From Streptomyces sp. SID13726 (lineage in GTDB: Bacteria > Actinomycetota > Actinomycetes > Streptomycetales > Streptomycetaceae), in contig NZ_JAAGLY010000036.1 of the NCBI RefSeq assembly GCF_010548375.1, positions 1 through 64,000 on the forward strand: a stretch of DNA of 64,000 nt. The letters run 5' to 3'. The translations under genes and the position numbers were made by a program. Under the pieces are notes generated by a model. That model saw only the letters and a list, made by a program, of their open reading frames with translations, was not told the DNA's origin and ran no database searches. Every line of letters starts with the position of its first letter. Position 1 is the stretch's first letter. Shown in pieces: positions 25,842-33,456 of this stretch.

Positions 25842-26969
25842 GTGGCAGGGGCAAGGCAGGCCGTGAGCGAGGCCCGCAGGATCGTCGTCAAGGTGGGCTC
25901 CTCTTCGCTGACCACCGCCTCCGGCGGTCTCGACGCCGACCGGGTCGACGCGCTCGTCGACGTCCTCGCCAAGAGCCGCAGCGGGGGAGAGCGCGAGGTC
26001 GTGCTCGTCTCCTCCGGTGCCATCGCCGCCGGACTCGCCCCGCTCGGACTGCGCCGCCGCCCCCGGGACCTGGCCCGCCAGCAGGCCGCCGCCAGCGTCG
26101 GCCAGGGCCTGCTCGTCGCCCGCTACACCGCCTCCTTCGCCCGCTACGGCGTCCGCGTCGGCCAGGTGCTGCTGACCAGCGACGACATGAGCCGGCGCGC
26201 CCACCACCGCAATGCCTCCCGCACCCTCGACAAGCTCCTCGCGATGGGCGCCTTCCCGATCGTGAACGAGAACGACACCGTCGCCACCGACGAGATCCGC
26301 TTCGGCGACAACGACCGGCTCGCCGCGCTGGTGGCCCACCTGGTCCACGCCGACCTGCTGGTGCTCCTCTCCGACGTCGACGGCGTCTACGACGGCGACC
26401 CCAGCAGGCCCGGCACCTCGCGGATAGCGGAGGTGCGCGGCCCCGCCGATCTGGCGGGTGTCCAGATCGGCAGCGCCGGGAAGGCCGGAGTCGGCACCGG
26501 AGGCATGGTCACCAAGATCGAGGCGGCCGGGATCGCCGCCGCGGCCGGCATCCCCGTGGTCCTGACGAGCGCGGTGCACGCCGCCGAGGCGCTGTCCGGC
26601 GGGGACACCGGGACCTACTTCCACGTCACCGGCAAGCGCTCCGCCGACCGGCTGCTGTGGCTCCAGCACGCGTCCACCCCGCAGGGCTCGCTGACCCTGG
26701 ACGACGGGGCGGTGAAGGCCGTCGTCGAGGGGCGCAAGTCGCTGCTGCCGGCCGGGATCGCCTCCGTCGAGGGCGAGTTCGCCGCCGGTGACCCCGTCGA
26801 GCTGCGGGACGGCGAGGGGCGCGCGGTGGCCCGCGGGCTCGTCAACTTCGACGCCAAGGAGATCCCGCTGCTGCTCGGCCGCTCGACCCGGGAACTGGCG
26901 CGGGAGCTGGGAGCGGCGTACGAACGGGAGGTCGTCCACCGGGACGATCTGGTTCTCCTGCGTCCGTGA
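25842..26969 (+). CDS. proB: Glutamate 5-kinase (ProB)
   Basis: A 375-residue kinase for the first step of proline synthesis, phosphorylating the gamma-carboxyl of glutamate. It has VVKVGSSSLTT near the start, the SSGAIAAG motif, VNENDTVATDEIRFGDND, and the GTGGMVTKI loop. A C-terminal PUA domain starts at about 280. The GTG has GGGGACAGG upstream; a second GTG seven codons in is possible. proA lies 0.9 kb downstream with one unknown gene between them. Confidence 0.95.
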   Translation: MAGARQAVSEARRIVVKVGSSSLTTASGGLDADRVDALVDVLAKSRSGGEREVVLVSSGAIAAGLAPLGLRRRPRDLARQQAAASVGQGLLVARYTASFARYGVRVGQVLLTSDDMSRRAHHRNASRTLDKLLAMGAFPIVNENDTVATDEIRFGDNDRLAALVAHLVHADLLVLLSDVDGVYDGDPSRPGTSRIAEVRGPADLAGVQIGSAGKAGVGTGGMVTKIEAAGIAAAAGIPVVLTSAVHAAEALSGGDTGTYFHVTGKRSADRLLWLQHASTPQGSLTLDDGAVKAVVEGRKSLLPAGIASVEGEFAAGDPVELRDGEGRAVARGLVNFDAKEIPLLLGRSTRELARELGAAYEREVVHRDDLVLLRP

Positions 26970-26974
26970 GGCAT

Positions 26975-27014
26975 GTCTGATGCGTCCCTGGTGAGGTCTG
27001 ATGCGTCTCTGGTG
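26975..27014. repeat. Two tandem 21-bp direct repeats downstream of proB
   Basis: A 19-bp unit, GTCTGATGCGTCYCTGGTG, occurs at 26975-26993 and again at 26996-27014 with a single mismatch (21-bp period). A degenerate third copy (CTCCTGATGCACCCCTG) follows. They start a few bases after the proB stop, in a 254-bp gap. Confidence 0.75.
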
Positions 27015-27223
27015 CGTCCGTCGTGCACTCCTGATGCACCCCTGAGGTGCGATGCCACCGGACCGGACGCCCGAAAACGGGGTGAACGCCCTGCCAAGGG
27101 CGTCGCCCTGAGGTGGACGTTCCGCAAAACCGCCCCACAAGCCCTTGCGGCCTGCTCAACTTTGTCTCAGGGACACATTCCGCCCGGCCCGTGGGGGTCG
27201 ATCTGTGCGTAGAGGAGGCCGTC

Positions 27224-27772
27224 GTGAGACGAGTGCGCCCTGGGACGGCGGTGTCCGGTGGGGCGGCGGTGTCCGGCGGTGGTGTCGTGCGAGCGGGTGG
27301 CGGGGCCGGTGGGTCGGCCGCTCGGCAAGGTGGCGGGGCCGGGGGATCGGCCGCGCGGGCGGCCGGTGAGGAGCGGGCTCTGACGAGTGTGGCCGCCGGT
27401 GACCGGTTCGAGGGGGAGAAGCCCGAGGACCTGCCCCGGCTCTGGCATGTCACCCTCAGCGTCTCCGGCGAGGAGGCCCCGCTGAAGGAGGTCCGGCGCG
27501 CCCTCGAACAGCTGGCCCACGACCACCCCTTCCTGCTGACCAGCCGCTACGCCAACGACCACGCCGAGATCCGCTACTGGGAGGAGGCCCGCGACCTGCA
27601 CGACGCGGCCGCCGTCGCCCTGCGCCTGTGGGGCGAGCACCGCCAGACCGCGGGGCTGCCGCCGTGGGAGATCGTCGGTCTGGAGGTCATCGACCGGCAG
27701 ACCTACCACCAGCGGATCGCGGAGGGCTACGGACCGCCCCCGGCCTCGCCCGTCGGGGTCCACCCGTTCTGA
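27224..27772 (+). CDS. Uncharacterised protein between proB and proA
   Basis: 182 residues by the GTG that follows an excellent AGGAGG ribosome site. The first 50 residues are Gly/Ala-rich and contain two copies of an 11-residue GGGAGGSAAR unit. The remainder is a compact alpha/beta domain with WHVTLSVSGEEAPLKEVRRA, HPFLLTSRYANDHAEIRYWEEA and LPPWEIVGLEVIDRQTYHQR. I recognise no catalytic motif. It is probably cotranscribed with proB, but nothing shows a role in proline synthesis. Confidence 0.75.
   Translation: MRRVRPGTAVSGGAAVSGGGVVRAGGGAGGSAARQGGGAGGSAARAAGEERALTSVAAGDRFEGEKPEDLPRLWHVTLSVSGEEAPLKEVRRALEQLAHDHPFLLTSRYANDHAEIRYWEEARDLHDAAAVALRLWGEHRQTAGLPPWEIVGLEVIDRQTYHQRIAEGYGPPPASPVGVHPF
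27296..27361. repeat. 33-bp tandem duplication inside the unknown gene
   Basis: Units at 27296-27328 and 27329-27361 are nearly identical and encode GGGAGGSAARQ and GGGAGGSAARA. They keep the reading frame, suggesting slippage in a tolerant N-terminal linker. Confidence 0.75.
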
Positions 27773-27849
27773 CCGCGGGCCCGCCGGAGCGTCCCTTTGG
27801 TCCCGTCTCGCGCTGTGGAACAACGGGTGGACGGGCCGTTCCGGCGCAC

Positions 27850-27855
27850 TACCCT
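27850..27855 (+). promoter_or_regulatory. -10 element giving a leaderless proA transcript (inferred)
   Basis: TACCCT ends six bases before the proA ATG. With normal spacing the transcript would start at the initiation codon. A GTGGAC at 27827-27832 could be a weak -35 at 17 bp. No ribosome site precedes the ATG. Confidence 0.5.
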
Positions 27856-27861
27856 TCCGGT

Positions 27862-29148
27862 ATGACCTCGCTCTCGCCGTACGACTCCATGACCCCGGTC
27901 GTCCAGGCCGCCTACCGGGCCAAGGCCGCCGCCGCCGACCTCGCCCCGCTGCCGAGGGCCGAGAAGGACGACGCGCTGCTCGCCATCGCGGACGCCCTGG
28001 AGGTCCGTACCAGCGAGATCGTCGAGGCCAACGCCAAGGACATCGCCAAGGCCCGCGAGGCAGGCACCAGCGAGACGGTCATCGACCGGCTCACCCTCAC
28101 CCCGGAGCGGGTGCGCGCGATCGCCTCCGACGTCCGGGACGTCGTGGCGCTGCCCGACCCGGTCGGCGAGGTCGTCCGCGGCTCGACCCTCCCCAACGGC
28201 ATCGACCTGCGCCAGGTCCGCGTCCCGCTCGGCGTGGTCGGCATCATCTACGAGGCCCGCCCGAACGTGACCGTGGACGCGGCGGCCCTGTGCCTGAAGT
28301 CCGGCAACGCCGTCCTGCTGCGCGGCTCGGCCTCCGCGTACGAGTCGAACACCGCCCTCGTACGGGTCCTGCGCGACGCCGTGGGCGGGGCCGGGCTGCC
28401 CGCCGACGCCGTCCAGCTCGTGCCCGGCGAGTCCCGCGAGAGCGTCCGCGAGCTGATGCGCGCCCGCGGCCTGGTCGACGTGCTCATCCCGCGCGGCGGC
28501 GCCTCGCTCATCCAGACCGTCGTGACCGAGTCGATCGTCCCCGTCATCGAGACCGGCACCGGCAACTGCCACGTCTACGTCGACGCCCACGCCGACCTCG
28601 ACATGGCGATCGACATCCTGATCAACTCCAAGGCCCAGCGCCCCAGCGTCTGCAACGCCGCCGAGACCCTCCTGGTCCACCAGGACATCGCCCCCGAGTT
28701 CCTGCCGCGCGCCCTGGACGCCCTCGCGGAGGCCGGGGTCACCGTGCACGCCGACGCGCGTGTGCTGGCGTACGCGAAGGACACCGAGGCGACCGTCGTC
28801 GAGGCGACCCTGGAGGACTGGGACACCGAGTACCTCTCCTACGACATCGCCGCCGCCGTCGTCGACTCGCTGGACAAGGCCGTCGAGCACATCCGGCTGT
28901 GGACCTCCGGCCACACCGAGGCCATCGTCACCACCTCGCAGCAGGCCGCCCGCCGCTTCACCCAGCTGGTCGACTCCACGACCGTCGCGGTCAACGCCTC
29001 CACCCGCTTCACCGACGGCGGCCAGTTCGGCTTCGGCGCGGAGATCGGCATCTCCACCCAGAAGCTGCACGCCCGCGGTCCGATGGGCCTGCCGGAGCTC
29101 ACCAGCACGAAGTACATCGTCACCGGGGACGGTCACATCCGGCGCTGA
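27862..29148 (+). CDS. proA: Gamma-glutamyl phosphate reductase (ProA)
   Basis: A 428-residue NADPH-dependent reductase of the aldehyde dehydrogenase superfamily, producing glutamate semialdehyde in proline synthesis. Features are VPLGVVGIIYEARPNVTVDA, SGNAVLLRGS, VLIPRGGASLIQ, and the catalytic Cys264 in QRPSVCNAAETLL. The C-terminal FGAEIGISTQKLHARGPMGL is diagnostic. Length is normal. The ATG lacks a ribosome site and appears leaderless. Confidence 0.97.
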   Translation: MTSLSPYDSMTPVVQAAYRAKAAAADLAPLPRAEKDDALLAIADALEVRTSEIVEANAKDIAKAREAGTSETVIDRLTLTPERVRAIASDVRDVVALPDPVGEVVRGSTLPNGIDLRQVRVPLGVVGIIYEARPNVTVDAAALCLKSGNAVLLRGSASAYESNTALVRVLRDAVGGAGLPADAVQLVPGESRESVRELMRARGLVDVLIPRGGASLIQTVVTESIVPVIETGTGNCHVYVDAHADLDMAIDILINSKAQRPSVCNAAETLLVHQDIAPEFLPRALDALAEAGVTVHADARVLAYAKDTEATVVEATLEDWDTEYLSYDIAAAVVDSLDKAVEHIRLWTSGHTEAIVTTSQQAARRFTQLVDSTTVAVNASTRFTDGGQFGFGAEIGISTQKLHARGPMGLPELTSTKYIVTGDGHIRR

Positions 29149-29231
29149 GCCGGGCGGCCCGAGACGCACGAGAGGTGTCTCACAAGGCGGATGAATTTCC
29201 ATACCGTCTGCCCAAATTGACCCCCCAGGTC

Positions 29232-29237
29232 TACTCT
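29232..29237 (+). promoter_or_regulatory. -10 element for the first of two tandem membrane-protein genes
   Basis: TACTCT is followed by six bases and then the GTG start, the geometry of a leaderless transcript. No clear -35 is seen. Confidence 0.5.
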
Positions 29238-29243
29238 GGATCC

Positions 29244-29810
29244 GTGCCGGAGGACGTGGGGGGCACGCCGTTCCCTGACGGCTGGGAGCCCGACGACGAC
29301 CACGACCGCGGGGTGTCGGACGAAGAGTTCGCCTCCGTGGTCTTCGACGAGGCCTTCGTACGGGCGGCCGTGGTGCACGAGCCGACCGCCGTCGAACGCC
29401 TCCTGGCCGCCGCCCAGGCGAGAGCCGAGGCGTCCGAGGCCGAGGCCCGCCGCGCCCACCCCAGAGGCGAGCGCTACGAGGACGGCTACGGCCCCGGCGG
29501 TTTCGGCCATGATCCCGACCTCGACGACCTGGACGACACCGAGATCCTCGAAGGCCGCTACGGCGCCCCCGGCACGTACGGCAAACAGGTCCGCTGGCAC
29601 CGCCCGGTCGCCTGGATGCTCGCCCTGGTCATGGGCATCGGCATGGTCGCGCTGGCCTTCACCGCGGTCTACCGGGGCGCGTCCTCGGGCAGCCGGGACC
29701 GGGTTCCGGCGCCCGCCTCGACCGGCCTGGAGCAGGGGAGCACGGTGACGCCCTCGGCGTCCGCGGACTATTCCCAGCCAGCCGTCTCCGCGGTGCCGCG
29801 AACGCCCTGA
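29244..29810 (+). CDS. Single-span membrane protein with SVVFDEAFVRAA motif
   Basis: 188 residues: an acidic cytoplasmic N-terminus, the segment EFASVVFDEAFVRAAVVHEP, a helical Ala/Glu stretch, then one membrane span near 135-152 (PVAWMLALVMGIGMVALAFT) and a short Ser/Pro-rich external tail. No signal peptide, no enzyme motif. The cytoplasmic motif recurs in the next gene (SVVFDESFVRAA), so the two are related at the N-terminus. An in-frame GTG 24 codons upstream is possible, but the chosen start has a -10 at leaderless spacing. Function unknown. Confidence 0.75.
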   Translation: MPEDVGGTPFPDGWEPDDDHDRGVSDEEFASVVFDEAFVRAAVVHEPTAVERLLAAAQARAEASEAEARRAHPRGERYEDGYGPGGFGHDPDLDDLDDTEILEGRYGAPGTYGKQVRWHRPVAWMLALVMGIGMVALAFTAVYRGASSGSRDRVPAPASTGLEQGSTVTPSASADYSQPAVSAVPRTP

Positions 29811-29876
29811 CACTCCTGGTGAGAACCTGTCAGAAGTTGTCGCGCAGCAGGGCGTTTACCTGAGCTCCCCCGGACC

Positions 29877-29882
29877 TACTCT
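29877..29882 (+). promoter_or_regulatory. -10 element for the second tandem membrane-protein gene
   Basis: TACTCT is followed by exactly six bases and the ATG, the same geometry as the preceding gene. GTTTAC at 29854-29859 is a plausible -35 at 17 bp. Confidence 0.55.
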
Positions 29883-29888
29883 GAAGAT

Positions 29889-30959
29889 ATGGGAGGGCCA
29901 GCAGACCCACCTGAGGGGACACCCGAGGGCGGCCCCGCAGGTGGTGAGGACGAGTACCGATCCGTCGTCTTCGACGAGTCGTTCGTCCGCGCTGCCCGGC
30001 TCCAGGAGTTCTCCGCGCAGGAGCGCATGGCCGACCACGCTCCCGCCGTCCGCCGCCGCCCGCCCCTGCGCCGGGGCCTGTCCCGGCAGGCGCTGATCCT
30101 GGTCGTGCTGATCGCCGTCGCCTTCGGCACCGCGATCTACATGGGCGTACGGCACCCCTACCAGACCACCGCGGCCCGGCAGCCCGTCGAGCCCCTGCGG
30201 ATGACGGTCATCCCGCTGGCCCCCGAGGGCAGGGTCCCCGGCCACCCCGACGCCGAGTACCTGTACGCGCACAGCCCCGCCGCGCAGTTCCGCATCGGCG
30301 CCGAGGGCATCCCGCTGCCGGCCTCCCGCCGTACCGCGCACTTCTCGGACGGCCAGGTGGTGAGCGCGCTGACCACGGCCAAGGACTACATCGTGCGGTC
30401 CGCGCTCGACCCGGACGTGCTCGTCGGCGACCAGGTCCGCTCCGTGCGGGTCCTGCTCGACACCGACCAACTCGACCAGTTCGACCAGAGCTTCGCCCAC
30501 CCGGCCGCGGACGGACGGCACGCGCCGACCGGGTGGCTGGTTCGCTTCGACCCCGCCGAGGCGCGGCTGGCCGACGGCAGGATCCGGGTGCAGGGCAGTC
30601 TCCAGGCCGCCGAGACCGACTCGTCGACGCTGGAGGTGACGGCGGACCACACGTTCGTGTACGCGCTCCGCCCCGTGGGCGGGGCCGCCGGTGCCGAGGT
30701 CTCGCTGTTCACCGTCCGCCGCGAGCTGCACTTCCGGTTCGACCGGGACGATCTGCGGATGCACACGGCCCAGCTGGTCGTGTCGTACGTCCAGGCTGGG
30801 CCGCTGTCCTGCGCGGCGGACTCCGTCGGCCGGCTGCACCCGCTGCTCGCCGGGGAGACGGCGAAGGCGGGTGGGCCGGCGGGGACGGATCCGTATGCGA
30901 CCGGCAGCGCCACGGCTCTGTGCGGGACGTTGGCCAGCAGCGCGCAGCCGAAGGTGTGA
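29889..30959 (+). CDS. Membrane protein with SVVFDESFVRAA motif and large external domain
   Basis: 356 residues: a 65-residue cytoplasmic segment with EYRSVVFDESFVRAARLQEF, one membrane span near 66-84 (ALILVVLIAVAFGTAIYMG), and a 270-residue external domain. That domain contains ALTTAKDYIVRSALDPDVLVGDQVRSVRVL and a beta-rich C-terminal half with two Cys (one in PLSCAADS). I recognise no catalytic motif. The shared N-terminal motif suggests both proteins bind a common cytoplasmic partner. Confidence 0.78.
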   Translation: MGGPADPPEGTPEGGPAGGEDEYRSVVFDESFVRAARLQEFSAQERMADHAPAVRRRPPLRRGLSRQALILVVLIAVAFGTAIYMGVRHPYQTTAARQPVEPLRMTVIPLAPEGRVPGHPDAEYLYAHSPAAQFRIGAEGIPLPASRRTAHFSDGQVVSALTTAKDYIVRSALDPDVLVGDQVRSVRVLLDTDQLDQFDQSFAHPAADGRHAPTGWLVRFDPAEARLADGRIRVQGSLQAAETDSSTLEVTADHTFVYALRPVGGAAGAEVSLFTVRRELHFRFDRDDLRMHTAQLVVSYVQAGPLSCAADSVGRLHPLLAGETAKAGGPAGTDPYATGSATALCGTLASSAQPKV

Positions 30960-31000
30960 CCGGGGTTTCACGAGGTCGTTCGTCGGCTGCGGGCCGGTGG

Positions 31001-31025
31001 GGCTGGTCGCGCGGTTCCTCGCGGG
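31001..31025. repeat. Diverged copy of a dispersed intergenic repeat
   Basis: GGCTGGTCGCGCGGTTCCTC matches, with a few changes, sequences at 54587-54613 and 59341-59367. It lies between convergent genes just after a stop codon. Confidence 0.55.
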
Positions 31026-31031
31026 TGGGTT

Positions 31032-32144
31032 TCAGCCCCCTTCACCGTTACGCGGTGTGTCCGTCGGGGGCTCCTCGTCCCTCGGGGACGAGTTCGAGAA
31101 GCCGCCGAAGCCCCTGCGTACCCGGCCGCCCAGGTCGCCCGCGCCGCCCGCGATGTCGTTGACCAGCTTCATCAGCGGGTCCTTGGAGTTCTTCACGTTG
31201 CTCGCGTAGCTCGCCGCGGACTCGCGGAAGCTGTCGGTGACCGAGGTGTCCTTGTCCTCGGTGCGGCGCGGGTAGTGGCCGTCCATGATCCGCTGGTAGT
31301 CGCGGGACTCGGACCACTTCTTCAGCTCGGCCGCCCGGATGGTGGTGAAGGGGTGCGTGCGCGGCAGGATGTTGAGGATCTTCAGGACGGAGTCGCGCAG
31401 GTCGCCGCCGGCCTCGTACTCGTCGGCCTGCTTCAGGAACGCGTCCACGTTCATCTCGTGCAGATGGTGGCCGCCCGCCAGCTTCATCAGGCCGCGCATC
31501 GAGGCCTTCAGGTCCTGGCCGACCAGCAGGCCCGCCCGGTCCGCGGACAGCTCCGACTTGCGGAACCACTCGCGCAGCGCGGTCACGATCGCCATGATCG
31601 CGATGTTGCCGAGCGGGATCCACGCCACCCGCAGGGCCAGGCTGGTCAGGAACAGCAGGATGGTCCGGTAGACCGAGTGGCCGGACAGGGCGTGTCCCAC
31701 CTCGTGCCCGACGACCGCCCGCATCTCCTCCTCGTCGAGGAGGTCGACCAGGCCCGTGGTGACGACGATGATCGGCTCGTCCAGGCCGATGCACATCGCG
31801 TTCGGCTGCGGGTCCTGGTTGACGTACATCGGCGGGACCTTCTCCAGGTCCAGGATGTAACACGCGTCCCGCAGCATGTCGTTGAGGTACGCGAACTGCT
31901 GGTCGGACACCCGCACCGAGTCCGACAGGAACAGCAGCCTCAGGCTCCGCTCGGGGAGCAGGCCGCTGAGTGCCTTGAACACCGTGTCGAATCCGCTCAG
32001 CTTGCGCAGCGCCACCAGGGCGGAGCGGTCGGCGGGGTGCTCGTACGCACGCGAGGAGATTCCCGGGAAACGCTTGCGCTGCCTGCTCGGCACGTTCTCG
32101 TGACCGTCGTTCTGATGGCCGTCGTCGGACATGTCTTCCCCCAT
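31032..32144 (-). CDS. M48 family zinc metallopeptidase
   Basis: 370 residues. The zinc site HEVGH is at 147-151 in MRAVVGHEVGHALSGHS, followed by hydrophobic segments (TILLFLTSLALRVAW, IPLGNIAIMAIVTAL) and the third-ligand region SELSADRAGLL. The C-terminal part has HPFTTIRAAELKKW and a low-complexity tail. M48/HtpX-type peptidases act at the membrane in protein quality control. The start may instead be four codons downstream, where GGGGGAAG lies directly upstream. It diverges from the small membrane-protein gene. Confidence 0.88.
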   Translation of the reverse strand: MGEDMSDDGHQNDGHENVPSRQRKRFPGISSRAYEHPADRSALVALRKLSGFDTVFKALSGLLPERSLRLLFLSDSVRVSDQQFAYLNDMLRDACYILDLEKVPPMYVNQDPQPNAMCIGLDEPIIVVTTGLVDLLDEEEMRAVVGHEVGHALSGHSVYRTILLFLTSLALRVAWIPLGNIAIMAIVTALREWFRKSELSADRAGLLVGQDLKASMRGLMKLAGGHHLHEMNVDAFLKQADEYEAGGDLRDSVLKILNILPRTHPFTTIRAAELKKWSESRDYQRIMDGHYPRRTEDKDTSVTDSFRESAASYASNVKNSKDPLMKLVNDIAGGAGDLGGRVRRGFGGFSNSSPRDEEPPTDTPRNGEGG

Positions 32145-32278
32145 GTGCGTCTTTGGCTGTGCCTCTTCGGCCTCTGTGATCCTTTGCGGACCCTTGTGCG
32201 GCCCTTTGCGCCCCCGAAGCAGAGCCCAGCCTAGGCGGAGATAGCGTGGACGGGCAGTACAGCGAAGGAGTCCATGTC

Positions 32279-32437
32279 ATGGAGCACACCCGGGCCGCCT
32301 GGCTCACCGAGGCCGCGAGCGCCGCCGAGCAGCAAGGGTCCGGAGATCTGCTCCGGGTCGTCCTGGTCGTGATGTTCCTGGGCTGTGCGTTCACCGCGTG
32401 GTTCGTGCTGCGGGGGTACAAGCGGAAGGACGACTGA
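32279..32437 (+). CDS. Small single-span membrane protein (52 residues)
   Basis: The ATG follows GAAGGAG at good spacing. The protein has a short N-terminus rich in Ala and Glu, one span (LLRVVLVVMFLGCAFTAWFVL), and a basic tail GYKRKDD, consistent with the C-terminus inside. No family recognised. It sits between the M48 peptidase and a similarly tiny protein. Confidence 0.65.
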   Translation: MEHTRAAWLTEAASAAEQQGSGDLLRVVLVVMFLGCAFTAWFVLRGYKRKDD

Positions 32438-32557
32438 GGAAGGGCGAAGGTTCCCCGGCTTCCCCCAACGGTGGAGTCGGCGTGATCGCCCTCACGGCGC
32501 CCGCTTACGATGGGCCGACATCTTTATCCCGCCCTCACCGAATAGGTACTGCCGAAG

Positions 32558-32722
32558 ATGAGCTTCCACAGCACCGCTGCCCAGTTGGTCACCCTCGCCG
32601 CCGAGGGCGAGGAGCACGGCGGAAACCACGAGAGCCTCAACCCCCTGGTGACCGGTGGCGCCGCGTTCGTCATCCTGCTGCTCCTGCTGTGGATCACCAC
32701 TCGTTTCAACCGCGACCGCTGA
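32558..32722 (+). CDS. Small single-span membrane protein (54 residues)
   Basis: MSFHSTAAQLVTLAAEGEEH, a short Asn/Ser segment, one span (VTGGAAFVILLLLLWITTRF) and the end NRDR. The topology resembles the preceding 52-residue protein. It lies 79 bases upstream of nadD on the same strand. High coding-type GC3 supports it despite the size. Function unknown. Confidence 0.65.
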   Translation: MSFHSTAAQLVTLAAEGEEHGGNHESLNPLVTGGAAFVILLLLLWITTRFNRDR

Positions 32723-32801
32723 GGCACGGAGTGCCCATAGCGGGGCACTCCGGGCCCGTGCCGTCCGCCGCCCTCAGGCCGGGCCGGTAGGGTCTGCACG
32801 C

Positions 32802-33440
32802 ATGGGAGAGCAGGACATGCCTACCGGCCCGGGCAACGGCCCGTCGAACCCCGGCAAGCGTCGCCTCGGCGTCATGGGCGGAACGTTCGACCCGATCCAC
32901 CACGGACACCTCGTGGCGGCCAGCGAGGTCGCCGCGCAGTTCCACCTGGACGAGGTCGTCTTCGTACCGACCGGCCAGCCGTGGCAGAAGACCCACCGCA
33001 GGGTCTCCCCGGCCGAGGACCGCTATCTGATGACGGTCATCGCGACCGCCGAGAACCCGCAGTTCTCGGTCAGCCGCATCGACATCGACCGCGGCGGCGC
33101 GACCTACACCACGGACACGCTGCGCGACCTCAAGGCCCTCAACCCCGACACCGACCTCTTCTTCATCACCGGCGCCGACGCCCTCGGCCAGATCCTCACC
33201 TGGCGGGACGCGGAGGAACTGTTCTCCCTCGCGCACTTCATCGGGGTCACCCGGCCCGGCCACGTGCTGGCCGACCCCGGGCTCCCCGAGGGCGGTGTCT
33301 CGCTCGTCGAGGTGCCCGCCCTGGCCATCTCCTCCACCGACTGCCGGGCGAGAGTCGCCAAGGGCGACCCCGTCTGGTACCTGGTGCCCGACGGAGTCGT
33401 GCGCTACATCGACAAGCGCGAGCTGTACCGCGGCGAGTGA
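32802..33440 (+). CDS. nadD: Nicotinate-nucleotide adenylyltransferase (NadD)
   Basis: 212 residues. Transfers AMP to nicotinate mononucleotide in NAD synthesis. The nucleotidyltransferase motif GGTFDPIHHGH is at residues 26-36, and the second signature ISSTDCRARV is near the C-terminus. Two starts compete: this ATG, with TAGGGT eight bases upstream (leaderless option), and an ATG five codons later preceded by GGGAGAG. The order nadD - LytR-type gene - rsfS - histidine phosphatase is conserved in actinobacteria. Confidence 0.94.
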   Translation: MGEQDMPTGPGNGPSNPGKRRLGVMGGTFDPIHHGHLVAASEVAAQFHLDEVVFVPTGQPWQKTHRRVSPAEDRYLMTVIATAENPQFSVSRIDIDRGGATYTTDTLRDLKALNPDTDLFFITGADALGQILTWRDAEELFSLAHFIGVTRPGHVLADPGLPEGGVSLVEVPALAISSTDCRARVAKGDPVWYLVPDGVVRYIDKRELYRGE

Positions 33441-33456
33441 GCCGAGAGGGGCACCG

